Shown one piece after another: positions 32,661 to 44,971 of a stretch of 64,000 bases of DNA. The notes beneath the pieces were generated by a model, which saw nothing but the letters and a program-made list of their open reading frames with translations, was not told where the DNA came from and made no database searches. How positions within the stretch are numbered: position 1 is the stretch's first letter; each line of letters opens with the position of its first letter. The translations under genes and the position numbers were made by a program. This stretch comes from Helicoverpa zea (taxonomy: Eukaryota > Arthropoda > Insecta > Lepidoptera > Noctuidae), in NCBI RefSeq assembly GCF_022581195.2, contig NC_061473.1, forward strand, positions 3,410,001-3,474,000, given 5' to 3'.

Positions 32661-35535
32661 GATAGGTAAAAAATGTTTGTCAATTTATTAGGTGCCCTAA
32701 GGCCTAGTGACTGTCACAGACACAAAGTCTATATGTTTTTTGAACTTTGTTACAAAAAACGACTACATACATATTTTTTTTCAAAGCAAATATAATTAAA
32801 CAAATGTAATATAACAAAAGCCAAACCAAATTATTACCTTCATCTTTCTCTTTCGTCTAAAACCGCTTAGATAAATAAAACTTTGGTCCTAAGTTACGCG
32901 ACGCTAATATAGAGCCAAATCTGTATCTCGTATCGACAAAGTGTATAAACAAGCCTTATAGTACTATAAACAATAAAGTAGATCTCCCGAACATAGAATC
33001 ACTTACTAAGAACTTGTTAGAACAACATCCTCTCGATCTTGTTTGATCATAACCTCAAGCTTCATCTTAATTAGGGAAATCAATTTAACCAATGTTGCAT
33101 GACTATAAACTGATAATGATGATGTAATTATACAATCAATTCGCACACATACGCAATGAATGTCATTCGCGTATATACTACAGAATCGATTATATACATA
33201 CATGCAAATAAAGGTTGTATGTGTGTAGTATATCGTATATATGGAATGAGGGACCAGGCACTCATGAAACATGAGGCGGTAGGTATATATGTTATAATAC
33301 GAGCGTTAAACCGGCGGAAAAGGATTGCAGAATTTGCAGAATACTGACCCAGTGTTCAGCACTAAGTGGATGCACTTCATAAGGGGATTTAATCGTTGCA
33401 ATCAGTACTTTTACTCCTTCTTAATTTAGCTAGCTTCGTTTATTGAATTCTGAACTATATACCTACCACAACCTACGCGTTCTTTTAAATCGCTTTGAAA
33501 CTGATCAATGTATTTTTCAGTCTTCTTTTGAAGGCCAAATGTTTCAGTCTAGAAATAAGTCGCTATATTAAAAGATGTTGCGGAGATTCATTACTTTTCT
33601 AGAAGGTAGAAGGACCATTTTAGAACTGGTGGATCATGTATTTTGGTGCTTTGGGACATGGAGCAATAAAATGAGTAATAGTATGACCCGGGCCAGTCGG
33701 TGTGTAGGGCAAGACGTCGCATCCTGTATTCACGTATGTTGAGCACAGCTGTATACAGTCGCAGATATATAAGGGAATTTCGGCAATCTGGAAAATAACT
33801 AGAGCTTGAGATAGCGCGCCATTTTTGTTTAAGTTACAGTCATTGTAAGTTTGAAGTACTTTTAATTGGTCTGTGTATTCTTTATGCAATCACTTACACA
33901 GATTTTTCATCAATAAATATATTTGAGCACAATGCACAATATTGGAGGATAGACAAGCAGTTGCATTGTTTTTATTTTAGATGTGAGAGCTGTAAAGCGC
34001 CATTATAATTGTGTATTTGATGTTTTAACGGCCTAAAACAGAACCCAAACTGGAAGATTACATCACAAAAAATGCAGAAAAAAGCAACTGCTACTCAGAC
34101 CAAAAACTTTATTTTAAGGATCATAAAACCAAACACTGAAATGAAAATCAGTATTTATAAGTCCTCAACAAAGAAAAAATACTTCTAATTCCAAGCTATA
34201 TGAACACAAAGGAATCGAAAGGGTCAGTTAAAATCTGTAATTCATGCAGAGTGTTGACGCTCGTAAAATTTCATCCCACACTATACCTCTCTAAACTGGG
34301 AGCTTACTATACAGTAAACCTAATATTCAAACTATCCGTTGTTTGCCTAACTAGAGATAGAATTAATAGGAAGCTACTTTTGGAATTGGCAACTAGAATC
34401 AAAACTATTTATATTTTTGACGTTCATAAGTGCTTGTAAAGCGTAAATAAAATAAACGATTTTACTTTAAATTTTGACACTACCCCTTACAAGTTATGTC
34501 AAAGTCCTATCTCTAGTCACCAAAATAAAAGATAGATGGAATATTGCAATCGGTCATTAGAGCTTCGGTTAAAGTATTATCGTAGTTATATTGAGAAGTG
34601 CAAAGTTTTGTTTTTGTCCAAAAGGACCAGTTTGTGTTCTGGTCTTTTGGTACAGATGATGATGATGTAGGTGAAATTTAAATTTTGTGACTTGGAAATT
34701 GCTTGAATGTATGAGAAGAAGCCTTTGCAGTGGAACAATAGAAAGAGGGATGATGATGATCTTCGAAATTATAAGTTTTCCTGTCTTTTTGCAATGCATT
34801 TCAGTGACTGATTATAAAGGTGATAAGTTATTTACTATTTGAAGATTTTAGAGTGGCAGATCAAGCGGGGCGTCAGAAAAATGTACGAAAAGATTTCTTG
34901 TTATTCCCCAGTGCAAATTGTGATAAAGGAACATTTTAAACTAGGACATTTTTAGGAAATAAAAAACTTCAGTGGCGGAGAAAGTTTACTTTCTTATTTG
35001 GTAATTAGAGACGATAATACACATTTTCAGCTTTCTTAAATTGAACATACAAATCATATATTTTTGGCCAGATAACTTAAAATATTATACGAAACGAAAG
35101 AAAATATTGTTCTATATTCTCTTTTATCGTTACTCGACCATACCAGCTACAAACCTAAATCACCACTTAACCGTTGCCATGACAACGAAGCTTAGTATGT
35201 CTTGTCTAAATTCGGGAGGCTACTGCCTGCGACACGATCTCAAGTGTAATTCAGGTATAGACGTTTCTCTGTTAGCTAAGATGTATAGCTTTTGGCCTAT
35301 ACAGGTATATGTATGTGAGTGACTATGTAAGGTCGTTTTTGGTTATGAAGTCCTGGTACATTGTGAAGGAATTGTGAAAATTTGAGTTGATTTTAAGTTT
35401 TTTTGGAAATTCTGTTATCCCGATGTGTTAAAGACGCGCTTATTCTTTAATGTTTCAAAGATTTACTGATTGTGAATGCTTAATTTTTTTTTCGTTTCAT
35501 ATGGAATAATTTTCTAAGAATGTTAGTTGTAGGAT
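32661..35535. other. AT-rich DNA, nothing recognised
   Basis: Low-complexity patches and short (CATA)-type tracts near 33170-33240. AGGACCA-type sites at about 32886, 33610 and 34623. No gene or element supported. Confidence 0.5.
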
Positions 35536-35621
35536 GACTGCAGATAGAAAAGTATGGAAGAAGAAACCATGCTGCTCCGACCCCAAATAACATTGGGATA
35601 AGAACAGGAGGATAACGATGA
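35536..35621 (+). repeat. SINE/LINE 3' tail fragment
   Basis: Contains gaagaagaaaccatgctgct then ccgaccccaaataacattgg and aggaggataacgatga. Same family as 15889-15972. Confidence 0.7.
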
Positions 35622-38194
35622 CTTTTCGAAACATAGCAATGCTCAACTTCTGTAACATTATTATCTTACTCAACTGCATGGCATGTAGTTTCCTAATTTT
35701 TGGATTTGAAAATAGTTCCAGTAATGCAGAGCCAACATTATACATTTTGCAAGTGACCTAATTTGCAGTTTACCCACAACGCACACATAACTAACCGATC
35801 ATAATAATTAACTACTAAACAGGTACATATAAGGACTGCTAAGGTTTGCGCTGTCCAACCTATTATGCACCTTAAGTGTTAACATTAAAATCTAATTTCG
35901 AGTGACGTTTATTATGCCTTAGTAGCGATTAGGCATAGCGGTACGGAGACATGCGAATGTATGAAGGTCTCGAGTCATTTGCCCTGGTGGCCACGGCTTT
36001 GTAACTGCCCATAGAATGTTATCATCATCATCAGCTTTTCTCCAAATACAGTTTAGACCTCCATTTGCTTATGCGCGCCTAGTAACCCTTTCCTTGGTTT
36101 ATTAGGCTTTGAATTCTACCATAGACTTAACAATGTGGTTTCGACACATTTCAAGTAGAGCCGCTTATTTTGTATAGTCTTAATTTTTTAGATCTCCATG
36201 ACATTTCTGTTTTTCTAATAGAAGCCGTGTATTTCCAGACTTTAGTGTGAAGGTGACCAAGCTATTTTGAGACAAAGGATAGATACAAGAATCGTCTGTC
36301 AAAATATAACAATCCGCCAGACTAACCGTCGAGAGTACTTAGTCATAATTAAATATTGTTGAAATGTACAACTGACAGATATTTTGATACCTAATTTCAT
36401 ATTTTACGTAATTTTGCCTACTTGCGACGTGCTTGAATATTAATTTCAGCAGACGGATGGTGGACTTATTGTTAAAATGTACTGAGAGGCTCTGCCTTCA
36501 CTGCAGTTAACCTGCAGAAAAGCAACTGGCCAAATTTCATCCATTAGGCAGAACGCTCTGTAAGTTGGGGCAGGCGCCAAGATAAAACATAAATAAATAT
36601 AAATCCAAGAGAAAACATACAACTGCAGATATCGTTCTAGGAATCGAAAGAATGGAATGTCTTTCATAAGGAATAACAACATTATTAAACAATATTTCAA
36701 AGGCGAGAGTGTTCGTTGAAATGTAAACATATTTAGCGAAGACCCTTCCCTGGCTCAACATTATTGTTATACTCGATTTTATATATGGAAAGGTCAAGCT
36801 GTCAACCTCCAGACAAAAAAATTGAACACCGCCCTACAAACAGGGGTACTAGGGTGACATAACCGCTGTGGCAGTTAATTAGTACCGGAGGGCGCGGCGC
36901 GACAGGCGCGGGCGCGGGCGCGGCGCGTTTAGAGGAAATTGTCGTTTTTATACGGCTTCCACCCCCTCACCCCGCCACCCGGGCCCTCCAACATTCGAAT
37001 AATGAAACAACATAGTTACCTTCATCTTATAAGCACATGTCGCCCCGGTAATAAAGAGAAATTAATATCTTGAGGCTAGCATCTCGGCCCCGCGTTTCGG
37101 TCCGACGACAGCCGGACAAAGCAGGGTTTGCAACTATGAACACTAAGCGACGGCGGCCTGGATGTGTCATTTACACCGGATAGAATAACGGACGCTCTCT
37201 CATCTAGACATGCAATGGATTGGGACATATCTAGTACATCCAGAATCATTCATTACTTCTCGTTTTGGAATTAACCTTTTCCATAATGACGATTACATAT
37301 AAAAAAAACAATTGAAAATCATTTTGGATGTGACATACAGGTTGTTGTCAAAGTTCATTCACGTTTGTAAGTTTGGAGGAATTAATAAATCAAATAAATG
37401 AAAAGTATTTGATAGAGGAGCGTTTTATTTTTTGTTTAAGTATTAGGTACTGACGTTAAACTGGAATGAGAACAAATTAGTTCTATCCCGTGATAATAAA
37501 CAAGGCAACAAATGTAACAAAAAGCTTACATTTCCTGCGCGTTTTTTTCTCGGCTAATTTCCGTTTATTACTGAGGGCCTTCAACGTTTTATTGACCGTT
37601 CGAAACGCCAGACTAATAAATGAACGAAGCCATCGTCTAAACATTGTATATAAGTACCAGGGCACCATAGCCACATCAGAGATAGTCTCGTTCCGTCGGC
37701 ATAATGCGACCGCCGCCGCCGGCCCCGCTCGTAACACTCCAGCACAGCTAAAACCGGGCGATTCGGTTTTATACACACCCCCTATAAAAGCAAAAGGACC
37801 GGGTATGGTCCCGGGATAAGTGGGGGGCCTGTATCTTTATATCTGCCCCCCTAAGCCCCCACTAGGGCATTATGACCGGGGGGTTCTTTGGACAGCTAAA
37901 AGAAATATCCGGTGGCCTTACCCGGCCAGTGGCGAGCAGCCGGTAATTCTTCTTGCAGTATTACTTTGCTTATTTACGAAGTAGTTAATCGCACCTCCCG
38001 CGGGTCGAAGCATGTTACCTCAAGATATTCAGATCAAGTAAACAAAGGGAAATTAAGTGCGGACATAAAAGGAAAACTTTATATTTGTTTGGGCACGGAT
38101 CTATGTTTGTGAGAATATTTATCGGTCCTGAGGTCCGCTTAGATTGTAGTGTCAATAAAATTTCCGAATCAGTTTTATAACAAGATTTTTCATA
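35622..38194. other. non-coding DNA with GC-rich islands
   Basis: GC-rich islands at 36860-37000 (with a long GC-only run near 36890-36930), 37080-37170 and 37680-37870. The last contains tataaaag at 37783-37790. A tatataag directly abuts TACCAGG at 37647-37661. No coding sequence recognised. Confidence 0.5.
37783..37790 (+). promoter_or_regulatory. TATA-like box in a GC-rich island
   Basis: tataaaag preceded by a C-rich run and followed by gcaaaaggaccggg. It fits a core promoter, but no transcript or downstream exon is evident. Confidence 0.25.
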
Positions 38195-38340
38195 TTTTTA
38201 ACCGACTTCAAAAAAGGTGGTTCTCTGTTTAACCTGTGTAGTACACTCGTTTGTATATATGTGTGTACTCATGTATGTTATGTACGCGATTATCTCAAAT
38301 TTAGCTGTACCGATTTTGAAGCGGTTTTCAACACAGTATT
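38195..38340. repeat. dispersed lepidopteran repeat end (accgacttcaaaaaa type)
   Basis: Starts tttttaaccgacttcaaaaa and continues to gcgattatctcaaatttagc tgtaccgatttt. The same end or its complement occurs at 45595-45715, 47048-47170, 50500-50590 and 50960-51006. A TE end that I recall as very common in Lepidoptera; family not named. Confidence 0.65.
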
Positions 38341-38611
38341 TGTAAGAATGAAAAGAAAGTTTTAGAAGTCGAAATGTTTTTTTTAACTAAAACTTCAATA
38401 ATCCATAATTAAAATTACCGATATTCATTAAGTGTAAAGCCTTAAGCTCGGGGGCTCGTAAACTGAAGATAGCTTTGCTTTCGCCCCCGGCGGAGGGCAT
38501 TTCCAAAATAATAAAAAAACCCTTTTCCCTTTCATCTGGCATTTACGTCCGACCATAAAACTCCTTTTAATATCTCATTATAAATTATGTAAAGTATTCT
38601 AGTATTCAGTA

Positions 38612-38995
38612 AAAGTCGTGGTGGTCTAGTGGGTAAAGGACCAACCTCTCAAGTATGAGGGCGCGGGTTCGATCCCAGGTCAGGCAAGTACCAATGCAAC
38701 TTTTCTAAGTTTGTATGTACTTTCTAAGTATATCTTAGACACCATGGACTGTGTTTCGGATGGCACGTTAAACTGTAGGTCCCGGCTGTCATTGAACATC
38801 CTTGGCAGTCGTTACGGGTAGTCAGAAGCCAGTAAGTCTGACACCAGTCTAACCAAGGGGTATCGGGTTGCCCGGGTAACTGGGTTGAGGAGGTCAGATA
38901 GGCAGTCGCTTCTTGTAAAGCACTGGTACTCAGCTGAATCCGGTTAGACTGGAAGCCGACCCCAACATGATTGGGAAAAGGCTCGGAGGAGGAGG
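38612..38995 (+). mobile_element. tRNA-derived SINE, full length with 16-bp target-site duplication
   Basis: A box tggtctagtggg (38622-38633) and B box ggttcgatccc (38666-38676), a 384-bp body, and a 3' end with gactggaagccgaccccaac and atgattgggaaaaggctcgg. The direct repeat attctagtattcagta lies at 38596-38611 and 38996-39011, identical, so the insertion is recent and the boundaries are exact. Confidence 0.93.
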
Positions 38996-39117
38996 ATTCT
39001 AGTATTCAGTACTAAAAACCTCGACTCTTAACCGGGTTTAAGTTTTGGTATTTAATAAAAATGAGCGTCTTTGGGGAATCTATCTATATCTACCATTTAG
39101 ATATATATAAATATATA

Positions 39118-39290
39118 ACTAATATAAAAATGAAAAAAAAAAAATGTTTTTGTGTGGCTTCAAAACTACTGAACCGATTTACACGTTTGGAAAGCTACAC
39201 TATCTATAGTCATAGACTATAATTCATTACGAGAAATAGTTTCTAAGCGACGCGAGTGAAACTGCGGGGCACAGCTTATCTTAAATATAT
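39118..39290 (+). repeat. dispersed lepidopteran repeat (gcgacgcgagtgaaactgcgg end)
   Basis: aaactactgaaccgattta, a diverged middle, and an end reading gcgacgcgagtgaaactgcg gggcacagctt. A repeat type I recall from moth genomes; class not certain. Confidence 0.55.
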
Positions 39291-39315
39291 AAAAACTGTA
39301 CACTAGGCATATGTG

Positions 39316-39437
39316 TATATAAAGGTCGCCGGAAGACGCTGGATGCAGGTCGCCTCCAACAGGTATCTGTAGAGATCTAAGGGGGAGGCCTATGTTCAGC
39401 AGTGGACGTCCTATGGCTGAGATGATGATGATGAAGC
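39316..39437 (+). mobile_element. RTE-type LINE 3' end
   Basis: Reads cgccggaagacgctggatgc aggtcgcc, then gggggaggcctatgttcagc agtggacgtcctatggctga and a (GAT) run. I recognise this as the usual 3' terminus of RTE-like elements in Lepidoptera. Only the 3' end is present. Confidence 0.75.
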
Positions 39438-39727
39438 ATATTGTGTTGCCGCTGAGGAATATCTACATATTTATTTATTTGTTAAATAAGGTACATCCAC
39501 AATATACATAAAAAATACTTTTTTTATGGCCGAGACAGAGAACTTGTATGTATGTATATCAATTAACATTTGCCTGTAAGGACTGAAGTTCGCTTCTGTT
39601 GTCTTGCATCAATTTATTTGACTTAGCGATCATAGTTTAATTAATTTTATTTGTATAAACACAAAAGTGCACCGATGATACAATAGCAGCGTTTTACCTG
39701 AAATAAAACGCATATTAAATACTTACC

Positions 39728-39889
39728 TTATTTGAAGCTTACTAGTTTGAGATAGGCACCTACGTGTTTTCCGCTTTTATCTCCGTCCTTTTCTACCCCA
39801 TATCTTGCATCTCTCTCGCACACCGACCAGTTTCACTCCCCACCAGGCAGGAGGCGACGAGTGTTCTCGGCGGCCACAGTTCGTCATTG
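39728..39889. repeat. DIRS inverted terminal repeat, left copy
   Basis: 162 bp, starting ttatttgaagcttactagtt and ending cacagttcgtcattg; reverse complement of 44810-44971 with no difference seen. Confidence 0.92.
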
Positions 39890-39918
39890 AGTCGAAAACA
39901 CCAGGCAGAAATTAAAAT

Positions 39919-40017
39919 GTAAGCTTCAAATAAGGTAAGTATTTAATATGCGTTTTATTTCAGGTAAAACGCTGCTATTAAATTCTTGACCGTTATTTGA
40001 AGCTTACTAGTTTGAGA
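39919..40017. repeat. DIRS internal complementary region
   Basis: Left half (39919-39977) is the reverse complement of the left end 39684-39742 (59 bp). Right half (39976-40017) is the reverse complement of the right end 44947-44988 (42 bp). The halves overlap in a shared TA. In DIRS elements this region templates joining of the two ends into a circle. Confidence 0.9.
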
Positions 40018-40163
40018 CGTGTTTGTTATCGCCTGGTGGAAGTGGACGCCAATGTGAGCAAAAGCACAATGAAATTGTGTATGTAAATAGGTACTTAGGT
40101 ACACGAGTAATCACATGTAAGTATGTGTATTGCGTCCTGGAATACTAATGTAATCAAAGTTAA

Positions 40164-40240
40164 CTGGTACTGGTACTCAGCTACATCCTGTTAGACTGGA
40201 AGCCGACCCCAACATAGTTGGGAAATGGGCTCGAAGGATG
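40164..40240 (+). repeat. SINE 3' end fragment inside the DIRS element
   Basis: Shares ctggtactcagct, ttagactggaagccgacccc and ttgggaaatgggctcg with the 3' end of the SINE at 38612-38995. It lies between the internal complementary region and the recombinase remnant. Confidence 0.75.
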
Positions 40241-40429
40241 AGTAATAAAAATTAAAAGAGAGATGCAAGAACAAAAGCAAAATTGATTTCATTTTCTAAT
40301 AGTAATTAACAAAAACATTGCGATACTTCTTAATAACAATAGTAACAAAAATATAGACATTAATCAGCTGGATTAATTAAATAATCGAGATAACTTGCTA
40401 CTTCTATTTAGTGGGTATCTTTCCCTTCT

Positions 40430-40852
40430 GTAAAAATGGGCAAATGTATTGCCTGATCGCCAATTACCCTTTGCTAATATATCGTCCAAAAGTATATTGT
40501 CAACACAGATTTTGACGCTACCGCCGAGTGGAAGCTTCCTGGGGTTGTAGTTATTCCTGCCTCTTTTAACAATGTCTTAATCCACCCGCATCATCGTTCG
40601 GGTGCCTGCCTTTGGTTGGCCTCTAACGGATATAAATAAATTTAAGGAATTAGCCGATGTCCGTCTATCTTCTAACAAGGCTTTAGTCTTTCTGACCCAA
40701 TACACTGGACTTAGATTTATATTTTCCTGATTATCCATCAAACAACAACCCGACTGCCTATGACTAGAACTGTCGGTCTTAGAGCCAAAGACTGGCCATA
40801 AGATTAAATTATCTTTGTTGTTTTTGAAATGTTCTGGGTCTATTGCAAGCAA
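40430..40852 (-). pseudogene. DIRS tyrosine recombinase remnant
   Basis: First frame (40852-40577) contains ILWPVFGSKTDSSSHRQSG and RKTKALLEDRRTSANSLNLF, with GQPKAGTRTM at its end. After a frameshift near 40585 the next frame has WIKTLLKEAGITTTPGSFHS, then after another shift GNWRSGNTFAHFYRRE, which resembles the W...TF..HY end of the DIRS recombinase catalytic region. At least two frameshifts; not functional. Confidence 0.8.
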
Positions 40853-41476
40853 GGAAAGATCATGGACTCGCCTTTCCGAAACAAGCTAGCAAAAGAAAGA
40901 GCAGCAGTGTGCCTGGAAGTTGCAAATGGATTATTCTCGTCTACGTTTACTGCACTTAAGTAGGTTACCAATTGGTCATTATTCCAGATGGACGGCTCCC
41001 CGGGGAACAGGTTTGCTCAGCGCTATTGATTTTAAATTGTGTCCGACTAGAACGTGTGAACCTAGCTCTCCAGTGGTTTCTGCATTGCATAGTGTAGCTA
41101 TAACTGACTTGTGTAATAAAATAGTATTGTATGTTAGTTTATTTACTATGTGTAAGTCTGCTAAAAATTGGGTAAGTATAGGTCCAAATAGGGATTCAAG
41201 GATTCATAGGATCCAATTTCATACTTTTCGCCCCAATTTAACCATCGACTCCAAGCTGATTGATAAGTGTTGCGTGTGGATTGAAGAAGACTTCAGTCGG
41301 AGAGACTCCTTGTCCCTCCCCCCCCCCCATTTCCCTGACCTTGGCAGGGGGTATCCCCGTTGCTGTGTCTATCGGTTTCTGCTCGAGGTTCATCAGTGTG
41401 TAGGGTACTGCTAATGATCGGGACTTCAAATCTGCTCGCCAAAATACCTGGTGCCACCGAAGGAACTACTATGAGA

Positions 41477-42202
41477 TTAACTCCCGTTCCTGAATTGAGA
41501 TGACTGAGGACCTACGGTATAAGGTAAGGTGGCGGTAATACCCATGCTAGCGGGTAAGTCAAAACTTGAGAAAAAGGTATCGTGGAACCCCGCTTTCGGG
41601 TCCTTCAGATCTAGGGGCACGTAGTACACAACTATGTGTCCCTGGGCTCGCTTCGAGGCAAGTAGGTCCACTGCTGATACAAGATGCCACTCCGGTGGAG
41701 GTTTGTGTCGGGAGAGATGGTCTGCCTGACTGTTGAATAGGGCTGGTATATGATTCACGACGTGATAGATTTGATACAGCTCAAGATAACTGAATACTCT
41801 GTACGTCAAGTTCGGTAGGCTCCTTGATCGGGTGCCACCTTGATTTCTTAGATATGACACCACAGTCCCATTTTTGCATTGAAAAATGGCTGTTGATCTC
41901 TTTAGCAACTTGCCGTGATTTTCCAGTTAATACTGCAAGCATCTCTTTCAGATCGCAGTGAAAGCCTTTTTCTCTCTCGTTCCATGAACCCATTACGGGA
42001 GTTCCGTTCAGTTGTGCCCCCATCCTACATCGGAGGCGTCCGTGGTTATAAGGTGACAGGGAAGTGGCGAATGAATATCCAAGGTTTGGTGGCAGCTGAC
42101 CAGCCACCACTTTAGATCTGCTAAGGCATCTGCTGGTAGGTTCAACATTGCTATACTCCATTCACCGAGCCGTGAGCCCACAATGTAACCAAAGAATGAC
42201 AC
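41477..42202 (-). pseudogene. DIRS RNase H region remnant
   Basis: Reads TTDASDVGWG (first catalytic Asp) at about 42010-42050, then in another frame GAQLNGTPVMGSWNEREKGF and HCDLKEMLAVL (Glu), then [17 protein letters not shown] and [20 protein letters not shown] with a late conserved Asp. The order and spacing are those of DIRS RNase H; frames change at least twice. Confidence 0.85.
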
Positions 42203-42784
42203 TTTTTCAAAATGGTGGGTATAACCCGACCGATGACAAAAACGTCACATTTTTATGTAAAATGTTCTTAGTATCGTGGTCTTCAATTAAGTAGGGTTCT
42301 ATGTATGACAGTCAAGACTTCTAGGTTCATTTTACATGTAAACGATTTACTACATATTTCATTAAAATTAAGAAAATAATTTACGGCCTTTATTATACAT
42401 ATTTGATTTCAAATAAGTTTGAAAAGATTGCATAAGTTCCACAGACATCGTTCTAAAATATCATTTCTAATGTTGTCAGTATATTACTTTCGTAGTTATT
42501 TTTATAAAATATGATCATTACTTCAATCGTGACTTATAAGAACCCTTTTTATGGTTTGTTCACCGTTTGGCTCACGGTTCCATGAATAGGGTAGGTATAG
42601 ATTGCTGTTCAACACTGCATTGAGGAAAGTGAGGAGAGCCCGGTAATGCAGTCTGCCGTATGGAACAACGAAAACTTGCGAAGTTTAAAAGTCCTATCAA
42701 GCTATGCAGGTCTTCTAAGTTTGTCGTGCTGTTTGTCACGTAGTGCGTTTTGTCATTATCTTGTTGATAATGCTTGCGATTTAT

Positions 42785-43472
42785 TCACTTGCCATCCAAA
42801 ACGTGGTGCAAATGATCCCAAAGTAGGCAAATATATCTTGGTGAGCCACCAGAAAATCGAGATACACAATTATAAGTAACCCTTGAGTTTTCAAAGTTTG
42901 AGCCACCCAAATTGGTCACTGTGGCGAAGGTCTTGGGTGCCGTGCTTAAGCCAAATGGTAGGCACGTAATCTGAAGCAGTCTTCTTCTGTATACTAGTCG
43001 AAGAACATGTCTGTGACCTCCGGCTACCGGAAGGTAGAAGTAAGCCTGGGCGAGATCCACTTGCACAGCCATTCGTCTTTCTGAAGAAACTCTAGCACCC
43101 GAAAAACATTTATTAAACTGAAGGGTTCCGTAATTATGAACTTGTTGAGAACCTTGAGATTGAGTATTGGACGGTTCTTTCCGTCGCCTTTTGGGCACAA
43201 GAAACATATTGGAAAGAAAGCTGGCAGAATTTGCAGCTATCAATAGAACTTTTTGTTTTATCATTTGGGATATGACGACATCCATCTCTTTGGACTCTCT
43301 GGTCAAATCTGGCATTATCTATCAAAGGTGGCTCTTGGCCAATGGTATGCGATACCCAGTTATTATTTTTGACAAGAAAGGCGGAGCTCCCATTTCTTTC
43401 CATTGGTCTTGATATAATGTTAGGCAACCCGCCTGGAAAGTCATAACTTACGTGCCTTGTTGGACGCATCAA
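42785..43472 (-). pseudogene. DIRS reverse transcriptase remnant
   Basis: Upstream frame has [15 protein letters not shown]. The main frame (43315-42785) has [25 protein letters not shown] (RT motif A), LRLVYRRRLLQITCLPFGLS TAPKTFA (motif B). Catalytic motif C lies at 42851-42867 in another frame and reads VYLDFLVAHQD, one Asp short of the usual YLDD. Frameshifts lie on both sides of the motif A-B block. Confidence 0.88.
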
Positions 43473-44570
43473 AGTCCGCCTGCGGTCCTGGACGCTTTCT
43501 GTTTCCTCTGTTGGACATGGTTCCTATTGTAATTTACTCGTGATATCCCAAGGGAGCTTTTAGAGTTTTGCGTCACACGCCATTCAGCGTGAGTGTGATT
43601 ACCATTTCCCTTCGAGGGAAGGTTATAATGGCGACTCTTCGAAAGTCGATCCAAAAAGCCACCCTGCGAGGGTAGATTGCAATGATGGTACGACCCGCAA
43701 CATGCATGATTGGTACCCTGCGAGGGTCCGTGATAATGAGCCGACCCCTGCGGGGGGTGGCTAGTATACTTACTGGTCCCTGCTTTGTAATGATGCTGCG
43801 ACTCGCAAAATGCAAGATTGGTACCCTGCGCGGGTCCGTGATAATGAAACGACCCCTGTGGGGGGTGGCTAGTATACTTACTGGTCCCCACTTTGTAATG
43901 ATGCTGCGTCTCGCAACATGCAAGATTGGTACCCTGCGCGGGTCCGTGAAAATGAGCCAACCCCTGTGGGGGGTGGCTAACATACTTACTGGCAGTCCTA
44001 GGCGGAGCGTACCAAGTCTTTCAAGGCCGAAAAGCATCACACGCCGAGATAATGAGCCGACCCCTACGGGGGGTGGCTAACAGACTTACTGGCAGTCCGA
44101 GGGGAGCGTACCAAGTCTTTCAAGGCCGAAAAGCATCACACGCCGAGATAATGAGCCGACCCCTACGGGGGGTGGCTAACAGACTTACTGGCAGTCCGAG
44201 GGGAGCGTACCAAGTCTTTCAAGGCCGAAAACCATCACACGCCGTGATAATGAGCCGACCCCCATGGGAGGTGGCTAACAGACTTACTGGTAGTCCGAGG
44301 GGAGCGTACCAAGTCTTTCAAGGCCGAAAAGCTTTCTTGACACCATCAGCCCTCTTCAAGTGCGGTAGTGATCAGTCCGAACTAAGGAGATGCTGGTTGG
44401 ACCGCACCTCACACCATTCTTTTTTGTCAAACCGTTGAACGCCTTGCAGGATTGAACTAGGGCCACAGGTGCCTTAGGAACTTCGGGCTTGCTTTCTTTT
44501 CCATAGTCACGTGCACGGGCTGTGGTAGCTTTATTATTTACCGCATCTGTATTTGCTTTATAAGTCACTC
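43473..44570 (-). pseudogene. DIRS gag-like region, largely tandem repeats
   Basis: Position upstream of RT and the repeated HGPAQGTNLA...CESQHHYK peptide frames suggest a degenerate gag-like ORF. Part of it (44568-44356) reads TTARARDYGKESKPEVPKAP. No zinc knuckle seen. Assignment rests on location. Confidence 0.55.
43697..44332. repeat. two adjoining minisatellites (108-bp x about 2.5, 99/100-bp x 4)
   Basis: First array: gcaacatgca-type units starting at 43697, 43805 and 43913 (108-bp spacing). Second array: gagccgacccct units starting at 43954, 44054, 44153 and 44252 (100, 99, 99). Both units share acccct-g-ggggtggctaa and ttactgg segments, so one array arose from the other. Most spacings are multiples of three, in the gag-like frame. 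Confidence 0.92.
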
Positions 44571-44809
44571 ATTCTGAAAACAAATTACTGAAAAAAAAGT
44601 ACACGGAAGAAACTCGTGACAAAAAAGGGGTAGATGTACAAAATATTAACACTTGATTTCGCAAAATCGAATATCGAACGGTAAAACCGTTAACAAATTG
44701 TATAAAATATTATAAACTCACCTGTGTTCTGCGAGAGCACTGAGTTTATTTTTCAACGAAATACTACAGCGGTTGGTTAGACAACCTTCTCGGGCGGAAA
44801 ACAAGACGC

Positions 44810-44971
44810 CAATGACGAACTGTGGCCGCCGAGAACACTCGTCGCCTCCTGCCTGGTGGGGAGTGAAACTGGTCGGTGTGCGAGAGAGATGCAAGATATG
44901 GGGTAGAAAAGGACGGAGATAAAAGCGGAAAACACGTAGGTGCCTATCTCAAACTAGTAAGCTTCAAATAA
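44810..44971. repeat. DIRS inverted terminal repeat, right copy
   Basis: Exact reverse complement of 39728-39889. It continues outward for 17 bp (to 44988) with sequence that matches the internal complementary region rather than the left terminus. Confidence 0.92.

Noticed and set aside
32389..32665. Overlapping ORFs on both strands in the CpG-rich island
   Set aside because: Four mutually overlapping frames with Arg/Pro-rich products are a composition effect.
37922..37968. Possible 47-nt upstream NOL4 exon
   Set aside because: Open in the right phase, but the acceptor lacks a pyrimidine tract and the peptide has no family match.
40920..41414. 164-codon plus-strand ORF
   Set aside because: Antisense shadow of the DIRS element; the minus strand carries the RNase H to recombinase interval.
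43697..44332. CRISPR-like repeat array
   Set aside because: Units are about 100 bp with no alternating unique spacers; it is a minisatellite in a retroelement of a eukaryote.
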